DNA from: Candidatus Wallbacteria bacterium
GTDB taxonomy: Bacteria > Muiribacteriota > JAQTZZ01
NCBI GenBank assembly: GCA_028711905.1
Contig: JAQTRI010000129.1
Location: 1-9,006, forward strand
Reading direction: 5' to 3'
DNA length: 9,006 bases
A program made the translations under genes and the position numbers. Within the stretch, counting starts at the first letter, position 1. The number at the start of each line of letters is the position of its first letter. Shown here piece by piece: positions 1-6,770 of this stretch. The notes below the pieces were generated by a model, which was not told where the DNA came from, made no database searches, and was given only the letters and a program-made list of their open reading frames with translations.

Positions 1-80
1 ATACCGCATGCAGAAATAGCTGACCCGATATTCAGAATCAGGAAGTTGACTGTGCGCCGAATAAGAGTATCCCGCTTCAT
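1..80 (-). CDS. possible N-terminus of a divergent exported or membrane protein (partial)
   Basis: Reading the minus strand from an ATG at 80, the frame stays open for 26 codons to the window edge. The peptide begins MKRDTLIRR and continues as a hydrophobic stretch, FLILNIGSAISACG. A basic start followed by a hydrophobic core looks like a signal peptide or a first membrane helix. The segment I-S-A-C fits a lipoprotein signal-peptidase II box with Cys25, so a lipoprotein is possible, but a polytopic membrane protein fits equally well. There is no Shine-Dalgarno sequence. A -10-like TATTAT lies at 92-87, exactly 6 nt before the ATG, with TTGCAT 18 bp further upstream (116-111), which suggests a leaderless transcript. 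The plus strand is also open over 1-90, but that arginine-rich peptide looks like a shadow. The piece is too short to assign a family. Confidence 0.4.
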   Translation of the reverse strand, partial: MKRDTLIRRTVNFLILNIGSAISACG

Positions 81-83
81 GGA

Positions 84-106
84 AGCATAATAGGACTAAT
101 TATGCT
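84..106. promoter_or_regulatory. inverted repeat, candidate operator in a divergent promoter region
   Basis: AGCATAAT (84-91) and ATTATGCT (99-106) are perfect 8-bp inverted arms around a 7-nt centre. There is no T-run on either side, so a terminator is unlikely. The repeat covers the putative -10 (92-87) and part of the spacer of the minus-strand start at 80, and lies upstream of the permease gene at 167. That position suits a dimeric repressor site. Which protein binds is unknown. Confidence 0.45.
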
Positions 107-132
107 CAAAATGCAAGGATCTGTTTACAGGA

Positions 133-160
133 TTGATTTTCCCCGGTCTGGTGATATCCT
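133..160 (+). promoter_or_regulatory. putative sigma70-type promoter of the permease gene, leaderless
   Basis: TTGATT (133-138) is followed after 16 bp by TATCCT (155-160). A TG at 152-153 gives an extended -10 arrangement. The -10 box ends 6 nt before the ATG at 167, so transcription would start at or next to the start codon. No Shine-Dalgarno sequence lies between them. Both hexamers match consensus at only 4 of 6 positions, so the call is tentative. Confidence 0.3.
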
Positions 161-166
161 GAAGCC

Positions 167-991
167 ATGATTTATCTCTTGCTTTCAGTCTTCTGCTCTG
201 TGCTGATCGCCAATATGATCCGCTGGTCCGGACTTAAAAACCTGCGCACCCTGCCGGTCATGTGTTCGAATTACATTCTGGCGGCGGTTTTTTCACTGGC
301 GATCTTCCTTTATCTCCCGCATCACCAGACTCAGGGAAATGAATGGCTGTTCGGGGCTTTCAGTTCGCTGCTTTTTGTTTACGGATTTTTCTGCTATTTC
401 CAGTCGGTGAAAATGGCGGGCATTACAATCGCCGTGTCAGCCATGAGGTTATCTGTCGCTGTCCCGGTGATCTGCGGCTTTTTCATGTTCAGCGAACCTT
501 TGACTGCTTACAGGATTACAGGTCTGATTTTGATGTCTGCCGCAGTTTTCAAGCTCGGCCGCCTGACAGGGATGAAGCTTGGGATGAAATCTTCGCTGAT
601 GCTGGCCGCATTGTTCCTGATCATCGGGACTTCAGATGTGGTCAGTAAAGTCTTCACTCAGAGCGGCGGCAACAGGTATCTTTATCTCACCGCTGTTTTC
701 GGGTTCGCATTTCTACTGACACTCATTCACATCAAAGCAGCGGGAATGTCCATTTCTCCGGCCGAAATCCGTTTCGGGCTGCTGCTGGGCCTGCCTAACC
801 AAGCCTCAAGCCTCTTTCTGCTTCTGGCACTGCGCACAGTGGACTCTGTGGTTGCTTTCCCCACTACCGGCCTGGGGATCCTGGCAGGCAGTGTGCTTTC
901 CGATGTGCTGATCTGGAAAGAACCCCTGACCAAAGATAAGATATTCACCCTCCTGCTGGCAGGCCCGGCCATCTGGCTTTTGAACATGTAG
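167..991 (+). CDS. DMT-superfamily (EamA-like) inner-membrane permease
   Basis: This 274-residue protein is almost entirely hydrophobic, with about nine or ten predicted membrane helices and short loops. It shows the internal repeat typical of drug/metabolite transporters. Each half ends with a helix, an acidic-proline turn and a final helix pair: SEPLT at residues 109-113 and KEPLT at 251-255, each followed by a Gly-containing helix. EamA-type members export or import small metabolites such as amino acids, nucleotide precursors or drugs; the substrate cannot be read from sequence. The length is near the family norm of about 300 residues, so the copy looks complete. The ATG lacks a Shine-Dalgarno sequence and may head a leaderless mRNA. 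The gene lies 60 bp upstream of glnA, which has its own putative promoter, so a nitrogen-related role is only a guess. Confidence 0.8.
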   Translation: MIYLLLSVFCSVLIANMIRWSGLKNLRTLPVMCSNYILAAVFSLAIFLYLPHHQTQGNEWLFGAFSSLLFVYGFFCYFQSVKMAGITIAVSAMRLSVAVPVICGFFMFSEPLTAYRITGLILMSAAVFKLGRLTGMKLGMKSSLMLAALFLIIGTSDVVSKVFTQSGGNRYLYLTAVFGFAFLLTLIHIKAAGMSISPAEIRFGLLLGLPNQASSLFLLLALRTVDSVVAFPTTGLGILAGSVLSDVLIWKEPLTKDKIFTLLLAGPAIWLLNM

Positions 992-1008
992 CAATCAGCC
1001 TTGATTGA

Positions 1009-1017
1009 TGTTACAAT
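1009..1017 (+). promoter_or_regulatory. extended -10 promoter element of glnA
   Basis: TGTTACAAT fits an extended -10 (TG, one base, then TACAAT, 5 of 6 to consensus). No good -35 lies 16-18 bp upstream, as is common for extended -10 promoters. Transcription would start near 1024, giving a leader of about 28 nt with GGGGG at 1041-1045 as the ribosome site. Confidence 0.45.
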
Positions 1018-1051
1018 ATCACCTGTGTTCAAAGATCTTTGGGGGTAGTGC

Positions 1052-2470
1052 ATGTTCAGCAATTACAAAGAAGCGCGGGCATTCATCAATGAAAACGAGA
1101 TTTCCTTTGTCGACCTGAAGTATATGGACATACCGGGACGCATGCATCATGTGACCCTTCCTGCTGATTACTTCTCGGAAGACACCCTGAAAAACGGGGT
1201 CGGCTTCGATGGGTCATCGGCTTCGCTGTTCAAGACTGTGGAGTGTGGTGACATGTGCATCAAACCGGATCTTTCCACCGGTTTCATGGATCCCTTTCAG
1301 TCTGACCCGGAGAATAATGTCCTGACTTTGAGTTTCATCTGCGATGTGATCGAGGCTGATACAAAAAAGCCTTATGCTCTTGACCCGCGCGGTATAGCGA
1401 GAAAAGCCGAAGCCTATCTGAAAAAGATCCTCAAGGCTGAGAGTATATGGCTGCCGGAACTCGAATTCTACCTTTTTTCAGATGTAGAAAGCTTTAACCC
1501 CACTACTGAAGGGGATGAGCCTTTCCGCTTTAAGTCGATCGAGAAATACCTGCTCAAGCAGAGAGCTTACGAAGCCGCTCCTCCGGAAGACAACACCACC
1601 AAGATTCGCAACCTGTGCTGCAAGTATCTGAAGGACTACATCGGCATGGACATCAAGTATCACCATCATGAGGTGGGATCGCGCGGCCAGTGTGAGATTG
1701 AACTCAATTACGCCCCTCTGCTGCGCGCAGCTGATTCAATTATTCTGGCCAAGTATTTCGTGCGCAACATCGCCGACCAGAGCGGCCTTTTAGCCAGCTT
1801 TATACCTAAACCCATTTACAATGAAGCTGGTTCCGGGTTGCACTTTCATACCCGTATTCTTTCAGGGAAAAACAACCTGTTCCTGAAAAAGGGAAAACTC
1901 GGTGATTTTTCTTATTCCTGCCTGTCCAAAGAGGCACTCGGATTCATCAGCGGGCTCCTGTCCCATGCAGATTCCCTGATGGCTTTCACCAACCCATCGA
2001 CCAATTCCTTCAAGCGTTTAGTGCCGGGCTTTGAAGCTCCTGTGAAGAAATTCTTTTCCACAGGCAACCGTTCGGCTGTTCTGCGACTGCCCAAATACGC
2101 TCTGGGTACGGAAAAATGCTCTGTTGAATTCAGAGCTTCTGACGCAACATCCAATCCGTATTTAGCTCTATCGGCACTGCTTCTGTCCGGCATTGACGGC
2201 ATCAGCAAAAAAATGGACCCCTCCAAGCTCGGATTCGGCCCATTCGACAAAAATGTGTTTGAACTCCCTGATGAAGAACGGGATAAGATCGGCTCCCTGC
2301 CTGCTACCCTTTTTCAGTCCCTGAAAGAACTTCAGGAAGACTATCAGTTCCTCCTGCCGGCCTTTTCCAAGGAATTTATTGATCTCTGGATCAATTTGAA
2401 AAAAAAGGAACACCGCGAGGTGATGGAAAGAGTGCACCCCTATGAAATTTATCTGTACCACAATTTCTGA
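1052..2470 (+). CDS. glnA: glutamine synthetase, type I
   Basis: This enzyme joins ammonia to glutamate using ATP and is the main route of ammonium assimilation in the cytoplasm; type I enzymes are dodecamers. At 472 residues it is full length. Visible signatures are FDGSS with Asp53, the metal-site glutamates in ELEF (136, 138), HHHE (204-207) and GQCE (215), the ATP/glutamate region KPIYNEAGSGLHFH (253-266), NPSTNSFKRLVPGFEAP (314-330) with the flap-type Glu328, and Arg341 and Arg361. The segment KNVFELPDEE (400-409) aligns with the enterobacterial adenylylation site KNLYDLPPEE, but the modified Tyr is Phe403, so classical GlnE control should not operate. The insert between ELEF and the following PPED is intermediate in length between the alpha and beta subtypes, so I leave the subtype open. 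The rluB-like gene begins 20 bp after the stop and is probably co-transcribed. Confidence 0.96.
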   Translation: MFSNYKEARAFINENEISFVDLKYMDIPGRMHHVTLPADYFSEDTLKNGVGFDGSSASLFKTVECGDMCIKPDLSTGFMDPFQSDPENNVLTLSFICDVIEADTKKPYALDPRGIARKAEAYLKKILKAESIWLPELEFYLFSDVESFNPTTEGDEPFRFKSIEKYLLKQRAYEAAPPEDNTTKIRNLCCKYLKDYIGMDIKYHHHEVGSRGQCEIELNYAPLLRAADSIILAKYFVRNIADQSGLLASFIPKPIYNEAGSGLHFHTRILSGKNNLFLKKGKLGDFSYSCLSKEALGFISGLLSHADSLMAFTNPSTNSFKRLVPGFEAPVKKFFSTGNRSAVLRLPKYALGTEKCSVEFRASDATSNPYLALSALLLSGIDGISKKMDPSKLGFGPFDKNVFELPDEERDKIGSLPATLFQSLKELQEDYQFLLPAFSKEFIDLWINLKKKEHREVMERVHPYEIYLYHNF

Positions 2471-2490
2471 TCCTGCTGTGGGATATTCCC

Positions 2491-3210
2491 GTGGCTGAGC
2501 GTCTGCAGAAAATCATTGCTGCTGCTGGAATCTGCTCGCGCCGTAAGGCCGAGGAACTGATCAAAGAAGGCCGTGTCACAGTCAATGGCCTCAAAGTGAC
2601 TGAAATGGGCATCCGTATCGATATGCAGTCACAGGTCGTGGCTGTTGACGGCAAGCCGCTTGAATTCGGCGCATTCGTCTATCTGCTGATGAACAAGCCT
2701 CACAATATGCTGACTACACTTTCCGATCCGCGAGGCAGACCGACCATCGTTGATCTTCTGCGCGGCATGAAGGACCGGGTCTACCCTGTCGGCAGACTCG
2801 ATTTCGACAGCGAGGGTCTGCTGCTTCTGACCAATCACGGCGAACTGACCAATCGCCTTCTGCACCCGAGCTATAAAACTTCCAAGACTTATTCAGTTAA
2901 GGTGGAAGGATTCCCGACAGTCGCGAAACTGACCGAGATCCGTACAGGCGTTAAATGTAAAGGGTTTCGTGCACACCCTGCTGAAGTACGGGTCACCAAG
3001 AAAAACCGCACTTCATCCTGGCTCGAATTCGTCCTCAAAGAAGGACGGAAGCACCAGGTTAAGCTGATGTGCGAGGCTATCGGTCATCCGATCCGGCGCC
3101 TGATTCGTACGCGCATCTCTTTCCTGAGCGTCGAAGGTCTCAAACCCGGTCAGGTAAGACCCCTGAATCACGGGGAAGTCACCAGGCTGCTTCAGGAAGC
3201 CGGTTTGTAA
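2491..3210 (+). CDS. rluB: 16S/23S rRNA pseudouridine synthase, RsuA/RluB family
   Basis: This enzyme isomerises a uridine in ribosomal RNA to pseudouridine. The N-terminus is an S4 RNA-binding domain (about residues 2-50), with the typical ERLQKIIAAAGICSRRKAEE start and GRVTVNG turn. The catalytic domain follows, with GRLDFDSEGLLLLTN (101-115) carrying the expected nucleophile Asp104, and the later EGRKHQVKLM block (184-193). At 239 residues it is close to Gram-positive RluB (about 230). The family pattern places the start at the GTG codon; GGGA 7 nt upstream is a weak ribosome site. It lies 20 bp behind glnA and is likely translated from the same mRNA. RluB is the best choice by length and S4 domain; RsuA, RluE or RluF specificity cannot be excluded. 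Confidence 0.92.
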   Translation: MAERLQKIIAAAGICSRRKAEELIKEGRVTVNGLKVTEMGIRIDMQSQVVAVDGKPLEFGAFVYLLMNKPHNMLTTLSDPRGRPTIVDLLRGMKDRVYPVGRLDFDSEGLLLLTNHGELTNRLLHPSYKTSKTYSVKVEGFPTVAKLTEIRTGVKCKGFRAHPAEVRVTKKNRTSSWLEFVLKEGRKHQVKLMCEAIGHPIRRLIRTRISFLSVEGLKPGQVRPLNHGEVTRLLQEAGL

Positions 3211-3221
3211 TACCTGAGCCT

Positions 3222-3250
3222 TTGATTTTTCCCCATCCTGACGATAAACT
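3222..3250 (+). promoter_or_regulatory. weak putative promoter before the diguanylate cyclase gene
   Basis: TTGATT (3222-3227), a 17-bp spacer and TAAACT (3245-3250) each match consensus at 4 of 6 positions. The -35 continues as TTGATTTTTCCCC, nearly the same string as at the permease promoter (TTGATTTTCCCC at 133-144). The gene may instead be read from the glnA-rluB transcript, since no terminator is visible in this 74-bp gap. Confidence 0.25.
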
Positions 3251-3284
3251 CTGAAACTTCTTTCAATGGAAGGTATTCTTTGTA

Positions 3285-4523
3285 ATGCTGCAGAAAGTTT
3301 CCGGACTGCACCTTTTCTTACTGGCTGCCGGACTTGGTTATTTCATAAGCGCTGAAAACTTTTCAGCTCTGCTTCAGACCGTAAGGATCAGTTCAGGCTC
3401 CTTCCGATTTATTCATCATCTTCCCTACATTACGCTGATATTGGGAGGGATGGTGTCCTGGCATTTCAGGAAAACCCGCATTACTCTCATCAGTACTGTG
3501 CTTGCAGGCGCGTATTTTCTGGCCATGGTACCTGCGGGGAGAACAAGCGCAGGGAACGAGCAGTTTTTCCAATTGTTGTCAGTGGTGCTGTGCCTGAACC
3601 TGCTTTTCTTTCAGCTCTCAGGTGACAGGGGTATTGCCAGCCGCGCAGGAATGACCAGAGTCATGGTGCTTATCATGCAGTTTCTGGCGCTGCTGCAGCT
3701 GAAAGACACCGGGTTGCCTCGCCTTCTGACTGTTACTAAAGAACATGCCGCGCTTTCACTGAAATTTCCCGGAACACAGACGAATTTCATAGTGGCCTCG
3801 CTCATTCTGGCGACTCTTATTCTACTGTTTCTTCAGTACCGGAAGCACAAGGACCAGTCTCCTCTGTATCTCGCAACTACCCTGATCCTGGCTTTCGCAT
3901 CTCTCAACCATGATCAGCCCTGGATCGCCGGAAAGAGCCAGGCTCTCAGGCTGGCAGGGATGTTCTCCCTTCAGGGGCTGACACTAATTACCATGCTGTA
4001 CAGTATGACCTGGGGCCGGGTTTTCACAGATGCGCTGACAGGACTGTACAATCGCAGAACACTTGATGATGCTTTGCCCAAAATCGGCGGACGCTATACA
4101 GTAACCATGATCGATATCGATCACTTCAAGAAATTCAACGACACTTACGGTCATCAGGCCGGAGATGAGGTGCTGCAGTATGTGGCCGAACAGCTTAAGG
4201 CCTGCGGTTTCGGCACAGCCTACCGCTATGGAGGAGAAGAGTTCATCATAGTTTCTCAGGCCAAACCCGCAGATCTGGTCGTCAACTTCGCTGATGCCCT
4301 GCGCCGAAAGGTTGAGGCATCGAGCCTGATCCTGAGCAAAGCCAAAGACCCGAAGTATTACGGCAAGCGCGTTTCAGTCACTCTGAGCCTGGGTATTTCG
4401 CAGAGCAGCGATGCGGTCTGCGATCCTTCGGAGGTCATTCGTGCTGCTGACGCGGCTCTTTACCGCGCCAAAAAAAAGGGCCGCAACCGCGTGGAGATCG
4501 AAAAGCGGTCGTTCAAACGTTGA
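3285..4523 (+). CDS. membrane-anchored GGDEF diguanylate cyclase
   Basis: This protein makes the second messenger cyclic di-GMP from two GTP. Residues 1 to about 243 hold seven or eight predicted hydrophobic helices forming an integral-membrane sensory region that I cannot match to a named sensor family. A GGDEF domain fills 248-405: DALTGLYNRR (249-258), the metal-binding MIDIDHFKKFND (275-286) with Asp277, the signature GGEEF (316-320), the VTLSLGIS strand (365-372) and the closing AADAALYRAKKKGRN block. All residues needed for catalysis are present. The inhibitory RxxD site that should sit five residues before GGEEF reads CGFG (307-310), so product feedback is probably absent. Residues 345-363 are longer than usual at this loop. 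TGGAAGG at 3267-3273 is the ribosome site, with a somewhat long 11-nt spacer. The signal sensed and the downstream target are unknown. Confidence 0.93.
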   Translation: MLQKVSGLHLFLLAAGLGYFISAENFSALLQTVRISSGSFRFIHHLPYITLILGGMVSWHFRKTRITLISTVLAGAYFLAMVPAGRTSAGNEQFFQLLSVVLCLNLLFFQLSGDRGIASRAGMTRVMVLIMQFLALLQLKDTGLPRLLTVTKEHAALSLKFPGTQTNFIVASLILATLILLFLQYRKHKDQSPLYLATTLILAFASLNHDQPWIAGKSQALRLAGMFSLQGLTLITMLYSMTWGRVFTDALTGLYNRRTLDDALPKIGGRYTVTMIDIDHFKKFNDTYGHQAGDEVLQYVAEQLKACGFGTAYRYGGEEFIIVSQAKPADLVVNFADALRRKVEASSLILSKAKDPKYYGKRVSVTLSLGISQSSDAVCDPSEVIRAADAALYRAKKKGRNRVEIEKRSFKR

Positions 4524-4536
4524 GAAACATCCATTT

Positions 4537-4565
4537 AAAAAACCGGCTAGATGTGCCGGTTTCTT
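4537..4565. terminator. bidirectional rho-independent terminator between convergent genes
   Basis: AAACCGGC (4540-4547) and GCCGGTTT (4555-4562) form a perfect 8-bp stem with a 7-nt loop. Read on the minus strand, the hairpin ends in an uninterrupted T-run (complement of the As from 4537), making a strong terminator for the serine hydrolase gene that stops at 4586. On the plus strand the tail is TTTCTTC, weaker but usable for the diguanylate cyclase gene. Confidence 0.88.
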
Positions 4566-4585
4566 CATACAAGATCTGCTGTAAC

Positions 4586-5806
4586 TTACAATCCGAGAAT
4601 TTCCGACGAAATCACCTCGGCGATGTCTTCCTCAATGTTATAGAATGTGCCTGAGCCATGGCCATAGCTCGCGCCAACGGTGATAATGGCCACCCCGATC
4701 TTATTCTCCGGGCTGTAGTACATGCTGCTGATCACGCCATAAGCATCTCCGCCATGGCCCCAGAGTTTCACGCCAGGGATCAGGTCGGATGTGATGTGCA
4801 GGCCTAAGCCCTTGGTCTTATAAAACCCGTCCATGCCGTTGCCGGTCCAGTGGGTCTTGTGCATCAGTTCCACGGTTTCCGGTTTCAGGATCACTTTCCC
4901 GTTGCGCAGGCCATGATTGATCATCATCTGCATAAAGGCTGCCATCTCCCGCACATTGACGCGCAGAGAGCCCTGTGGCCCGTAAATCAGGCCATTGGTG
5001 CCGATTTTGTACCCTGACAGATCTCTGGCCGGGGGCATGACGCCTTTATAATTGTCGCAGGTGGGACTGCCCCCCCGGTACAGCACTGCCAGCTTGTTGA
5101 TGTCCGGCAGGTCCTGCACCCTGAAACTGCCTGTGATGTCCAGGGGTAAGAGCAGGGCTTCGCGGCAGTAGATGTCGAATCTCTTGCCCGAGAGCTTTTC
5201 CACCAGGGTGCCGAGTAATCCGAAGCAGAAGTTGGAATACGCGAAAGTGCCTGATCCGGGTTTGTACTGGCCGAAATTCTTCGCCGAGTAATACTTGCCG
5301 CCCGGGGTCAGAAACTGCTTCATGTCTGGGATCGCGCCTCCGGAGTGCGTGGCAGAGGAAAACTCCTCGAACCTGCCCCAGTCCACGATGCTCGAGGTGT
5401 GGGTCAGGAGTTGCTTGAAGGTGATCGGCGTGTCCGGAAAACCCGGGTTCCTGACCTTGTATCCCAGGCAGGTGCCGATGTCGTCGTTGAGCTGGAATTT
5501 TCCCTGGTCGTAAAGGGTCATCAGGGCCGTTGCAGCGAAAGATTTCGAAATCGAGGCGATCCTGTACATGGTCAGGGACTGGGCTGAAATGCCCCTGCCG
5601 ATGTCAGCCTTGCCAAAGGCCCCGGAATACACGAGCTGTCCGTCTTTGACTGCGGAAACTGCGATTGATGCGGCTTTGTATCTGGTCTGGATGCCGGAGA
5701 GCAGACGATTGACCTGATCCGTGGTTTCCTGGGACAGGCCGGCTGCTGATGCTGTGTGCAGCAGTCCGGCAGCGACCAGTGTCAGGATGATTGATGTTTT
5801 TTTCAT
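4586..5806 (-). CDS. exported class-C beta-lactamase-family serine hydrolase
   Basis: This 406-residue protein starts with a clear signal peptide (KK, a hydrophobic core, then TASAA with likely cleavage near residue 21), so it acts in the periplasm or outside the cell. The family covers AmpC-like lactamases, DD-peptidases and esterases. Its three active-site motifs are intact: SISK (Ser85, Lys88), YSN (190-192) and HGG (351-353, in WGHGGDAYGV). The LLTHTSS block (133-139) is also typical. The true substrate cannot be told; a peptidoglycan or D-amino-peptide substrate would fit its exported neighbours. AAGGAGT (5817-5811), about 5 nt before the ATG, is a good ribosome site. It is the last of three minus-strand genes, 63 bp after the CHAP-like gene, and is followed by a strong terminator. 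AmpC-type drug resistance should not be assumed, because the protein belongs to the broad family. Confidence 0.92.
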   Translation of the reverse strand: MKKTSIILTLVAAGLLHTASAAGLSQETTDQVNRLLSGIQTRYKAASIAVSAVKDGQLVYSGAFGKADIGRGISAQSLTMYRIASISKSFAATALMTLYDQGKFQLNDDIGTCLGYKVRNPGFPDTPITFKQLLTHTSSIVDWGRFEEFSSATHSGGAIPDMKQFLTPGGKYYSAKNFGQYKPGSGTFAYSNFCFGLLGTLVEKLSGKRFDIYCREALLLPLDITGSFRVQDLPDINKLAVLYRGGSPTCDNYKGVMPPARDLSGYKIGTNGLIYGPQGSLRVNVREMAAFMQMMINHGLRNGKVILKPETVELMHKTHWTGNGMDGFYKTKGLGLHITSDLIPGVKLWGHGGDAYGVISSMYYSPENKIGVAIITVGASYGHGSGTFYNIEEDIAEVISSEILGL

Positions 5807-5821
5807 GTTAACTCCTTATTA

Positions 5822-5827
5822 ATTATA
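5822..5827 (-). promoter_or_regulatory. possible -10 box before the serine hydrolase gene
   Basis: Perfect TATAAT on the minus strand, but the -35 zone is poor (TGGATT with a 16-bp spacer). A start 6-8 nt downstream would fall inside the AAGGAGT ribosome site. Either the box is fortuitous or the transcript starts unusually close, so read-through from the upstream gene is at least as likely. Confidence 0.25.
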
Positions 5828-5869
5828 TCCTGAAACCTGATGTAATCCACTTGTTTCGTCCTGCAAAGG

Positions 5870-6667
5870 TTATCCCTTACCCACTGCATCGTACACCACA
5901 CGGCCGTACCAGCCGTGGATCGGCCGCTTGACCACTACGCGCTGGGTAGAGGAATTGTCCACTGTCCACCATTCGCCATATGCATCCTTGTATACTGCCA
6001 CGCCGACATGTTCCCTGTAATTCCGGCCCCAGAACACCACATCCCCGGCCTGCAGGCTGGACACGCCCACCTGTTTCCAGCCGCGGTTGCGCAGGTGGTT
6101 GTGAAGATAATCAACATGCAGGATCAGGGAGTTCATTTCCCCTGCAGCGGACAGAATGGCAGATACCACAGCGGCACAGGCTAAGTTTCCCCACTCAGTC
6201 GCGGCCGTATACACCTGCCATCCGTGCACCCAGGTCGAGCAGCCAACCGCTGAAAGGGCTTTTTCCACCACTCCGGCCGCGCTGCGCAGCGGTCCGTCCC
6301 CGCCGATAGCTTCCACCAGCAGGTCCCGTTCCTCGAGCAGGGAGATGAGCAGGAATTCATGGTCAGCCGCAGCTTTACCCAAGAGCTTTGAAAGCATACT
6401 GTCCGCCACTGTTTCAATCAGGTTTTTCCGTTCTAATGAAAGCGCGGTCCGCGAACTGCCTTCTTTCACGACCATGTAGCACACCAGGCCGTAAACATCG
6501 GATAAAGGATTTTCACTGTCTTCCCTGTCCAGCCCCTCGTACCTGGCAGCCAGTTCCTCCCTGACCTGCTGCAGGATATGCACATGGCGGTTCTCTCCGG
6601 CAGAGGCCTGGGAACACAAGCCGGTCAGCAACGCAATCACCAGAAGTTTCACAGTGTTCCTTCTCAT
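5870..6667 (-). CDS. exported CHAP/NlpC-like cysteine amidase or peptidase
   Basis: I place the start at the ATG at 6667, giving 265 residues, rather than the in-frame ATG at 6730. AAGGGGG lies 6 nt before 6667, a signal peptide begins directly (MRRNTVKLL, hydrophobic core, SQASA, cleavage near residue 23), and the predicted transcription start lies downstream of 6730. Residues 30-135 are mostly helical with no family I recognise. Residues 155-262 look like a CHAP or NlpC/P60 papain-like domain: GNLACAAVVSAIL with nucleophile Cys164, then LQAGDVVFWG (205-214), HVGVAVY with His220, and TVDNSS with Asn238 (or Asp237) as the third polar residue. Such enzymes cut peptide or amide bonds in peptidoglycan. 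It has its own promoter-like element (6716-6770) that overlaps the end of the upstream gene. The family level is moderately sure, the target is inferred. Confidence 0.8.
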   Translation of the reverse strand: MRRNTVKLLVIALLTGLCSQASAGENRHVHILQQVREELAARYEGLDREDSENPLSDVYGLVCYMVVKEGSSRTALSLERKNLIETVADSMLSKLLGKAAADHEFLLISLLEERDLLVEAIGGDGPLRSAAGVVEKALSAVGCSTWVHGWQVYTAATEWGNLACAAVVSAILSAAGEMNSLILHVDYLHNHLRNRGWKQVGVSSLQAGDVVFWGRNYREHVGVAVYKDAYGEWWTVDNSSTQRVVVKRPIHGWYGRVVYDAVGKG

Positions 6668-6673
6668 CTCATA

Positions 6674-6680
6674 CCCCCTT
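6674..6680 (-). promoter_or_regulatory. G-run ribosome binding site that sets the CHAP-like start
   Basis: AAGGGGG on the minus strand is separated by 6 nt from the ATG at 6667. An ATG nearer the G-run is out of frame, and the in-frame ATG at 6730 has no such site. The DUF4105-like gene carries the same ACAAGGGGG string just before its ATG. Confidence 0.7.
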
Positions 6681-6715
6681 GTTACTCTTGTTTTTTCTTC
6701 CAGCTCACAGGTTCC

Positions 6716-6770
6716 TGATCCAATTATCACAACAATCCCGTTTTACGAAAGTTTCATCATGTTTCATCTG
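6716..6770 (-). promoter_or_regulatory. promoter element, second copy of a 55-bp conserved unit
   Basis: This copy precedes the CHAP-like gene. On the minus strand it has two ATGAAAC heptamers 10 bp apart (6767-6761 and 6757-6751) and GATAAT (6728-6723) as -10, followed by TGGATCA. No acceptable -35 lies 16-18 bp upstream of the -10 (best is TTTCGT), which suggests that an activator bound at the heptamers is needed. Predicted transcription start is near 6716. The distal heptamer overlaps the stop codon of the DUF4105-like gene. Confidence 0.6.

Noticed and set aside
1..90. Plus-strand open frame to the TAA at 88-90, possible tail of an upstream gene
   Set aside because: The 29-residue peptide is arginine-rich with no pattern. 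The opposite strand gives a sensible signal-like N-terminus with a promoter. The choice remains uncertain.
1330..1344. GTTTCATCTG inside glnA and a similar GTTTCATCTC at about 8524
   Set aside because: Both lie within conserved coding sequence, have a single heptamer and no -10 element at the required distance.
4586..5806. Call as an AmpC resistance beta-lactamase
   Set aside because: The motifs show only the broad class-C family. Its own YSN and HGG variants and the loci around it fit a general serine hydrolase better, and no AmpR-type regulator is next to it.
5807..5869. A third copy of the 55-bp unit before the serine hydrolase gene
   Set aside because: Only a loose GACGAAAC and a TATAAT are present. 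The second heptamer is missing and the spacing differs, so it does not qualify.
6668..6730. Upstream ATG at 6730 for the CHAP-like protein (286 residues)
   Set aside because: The added 21 residues precede a complete signal peptide and would lie upstream of the predicted transcription start. The ribosome site fits the ATG at 6667.
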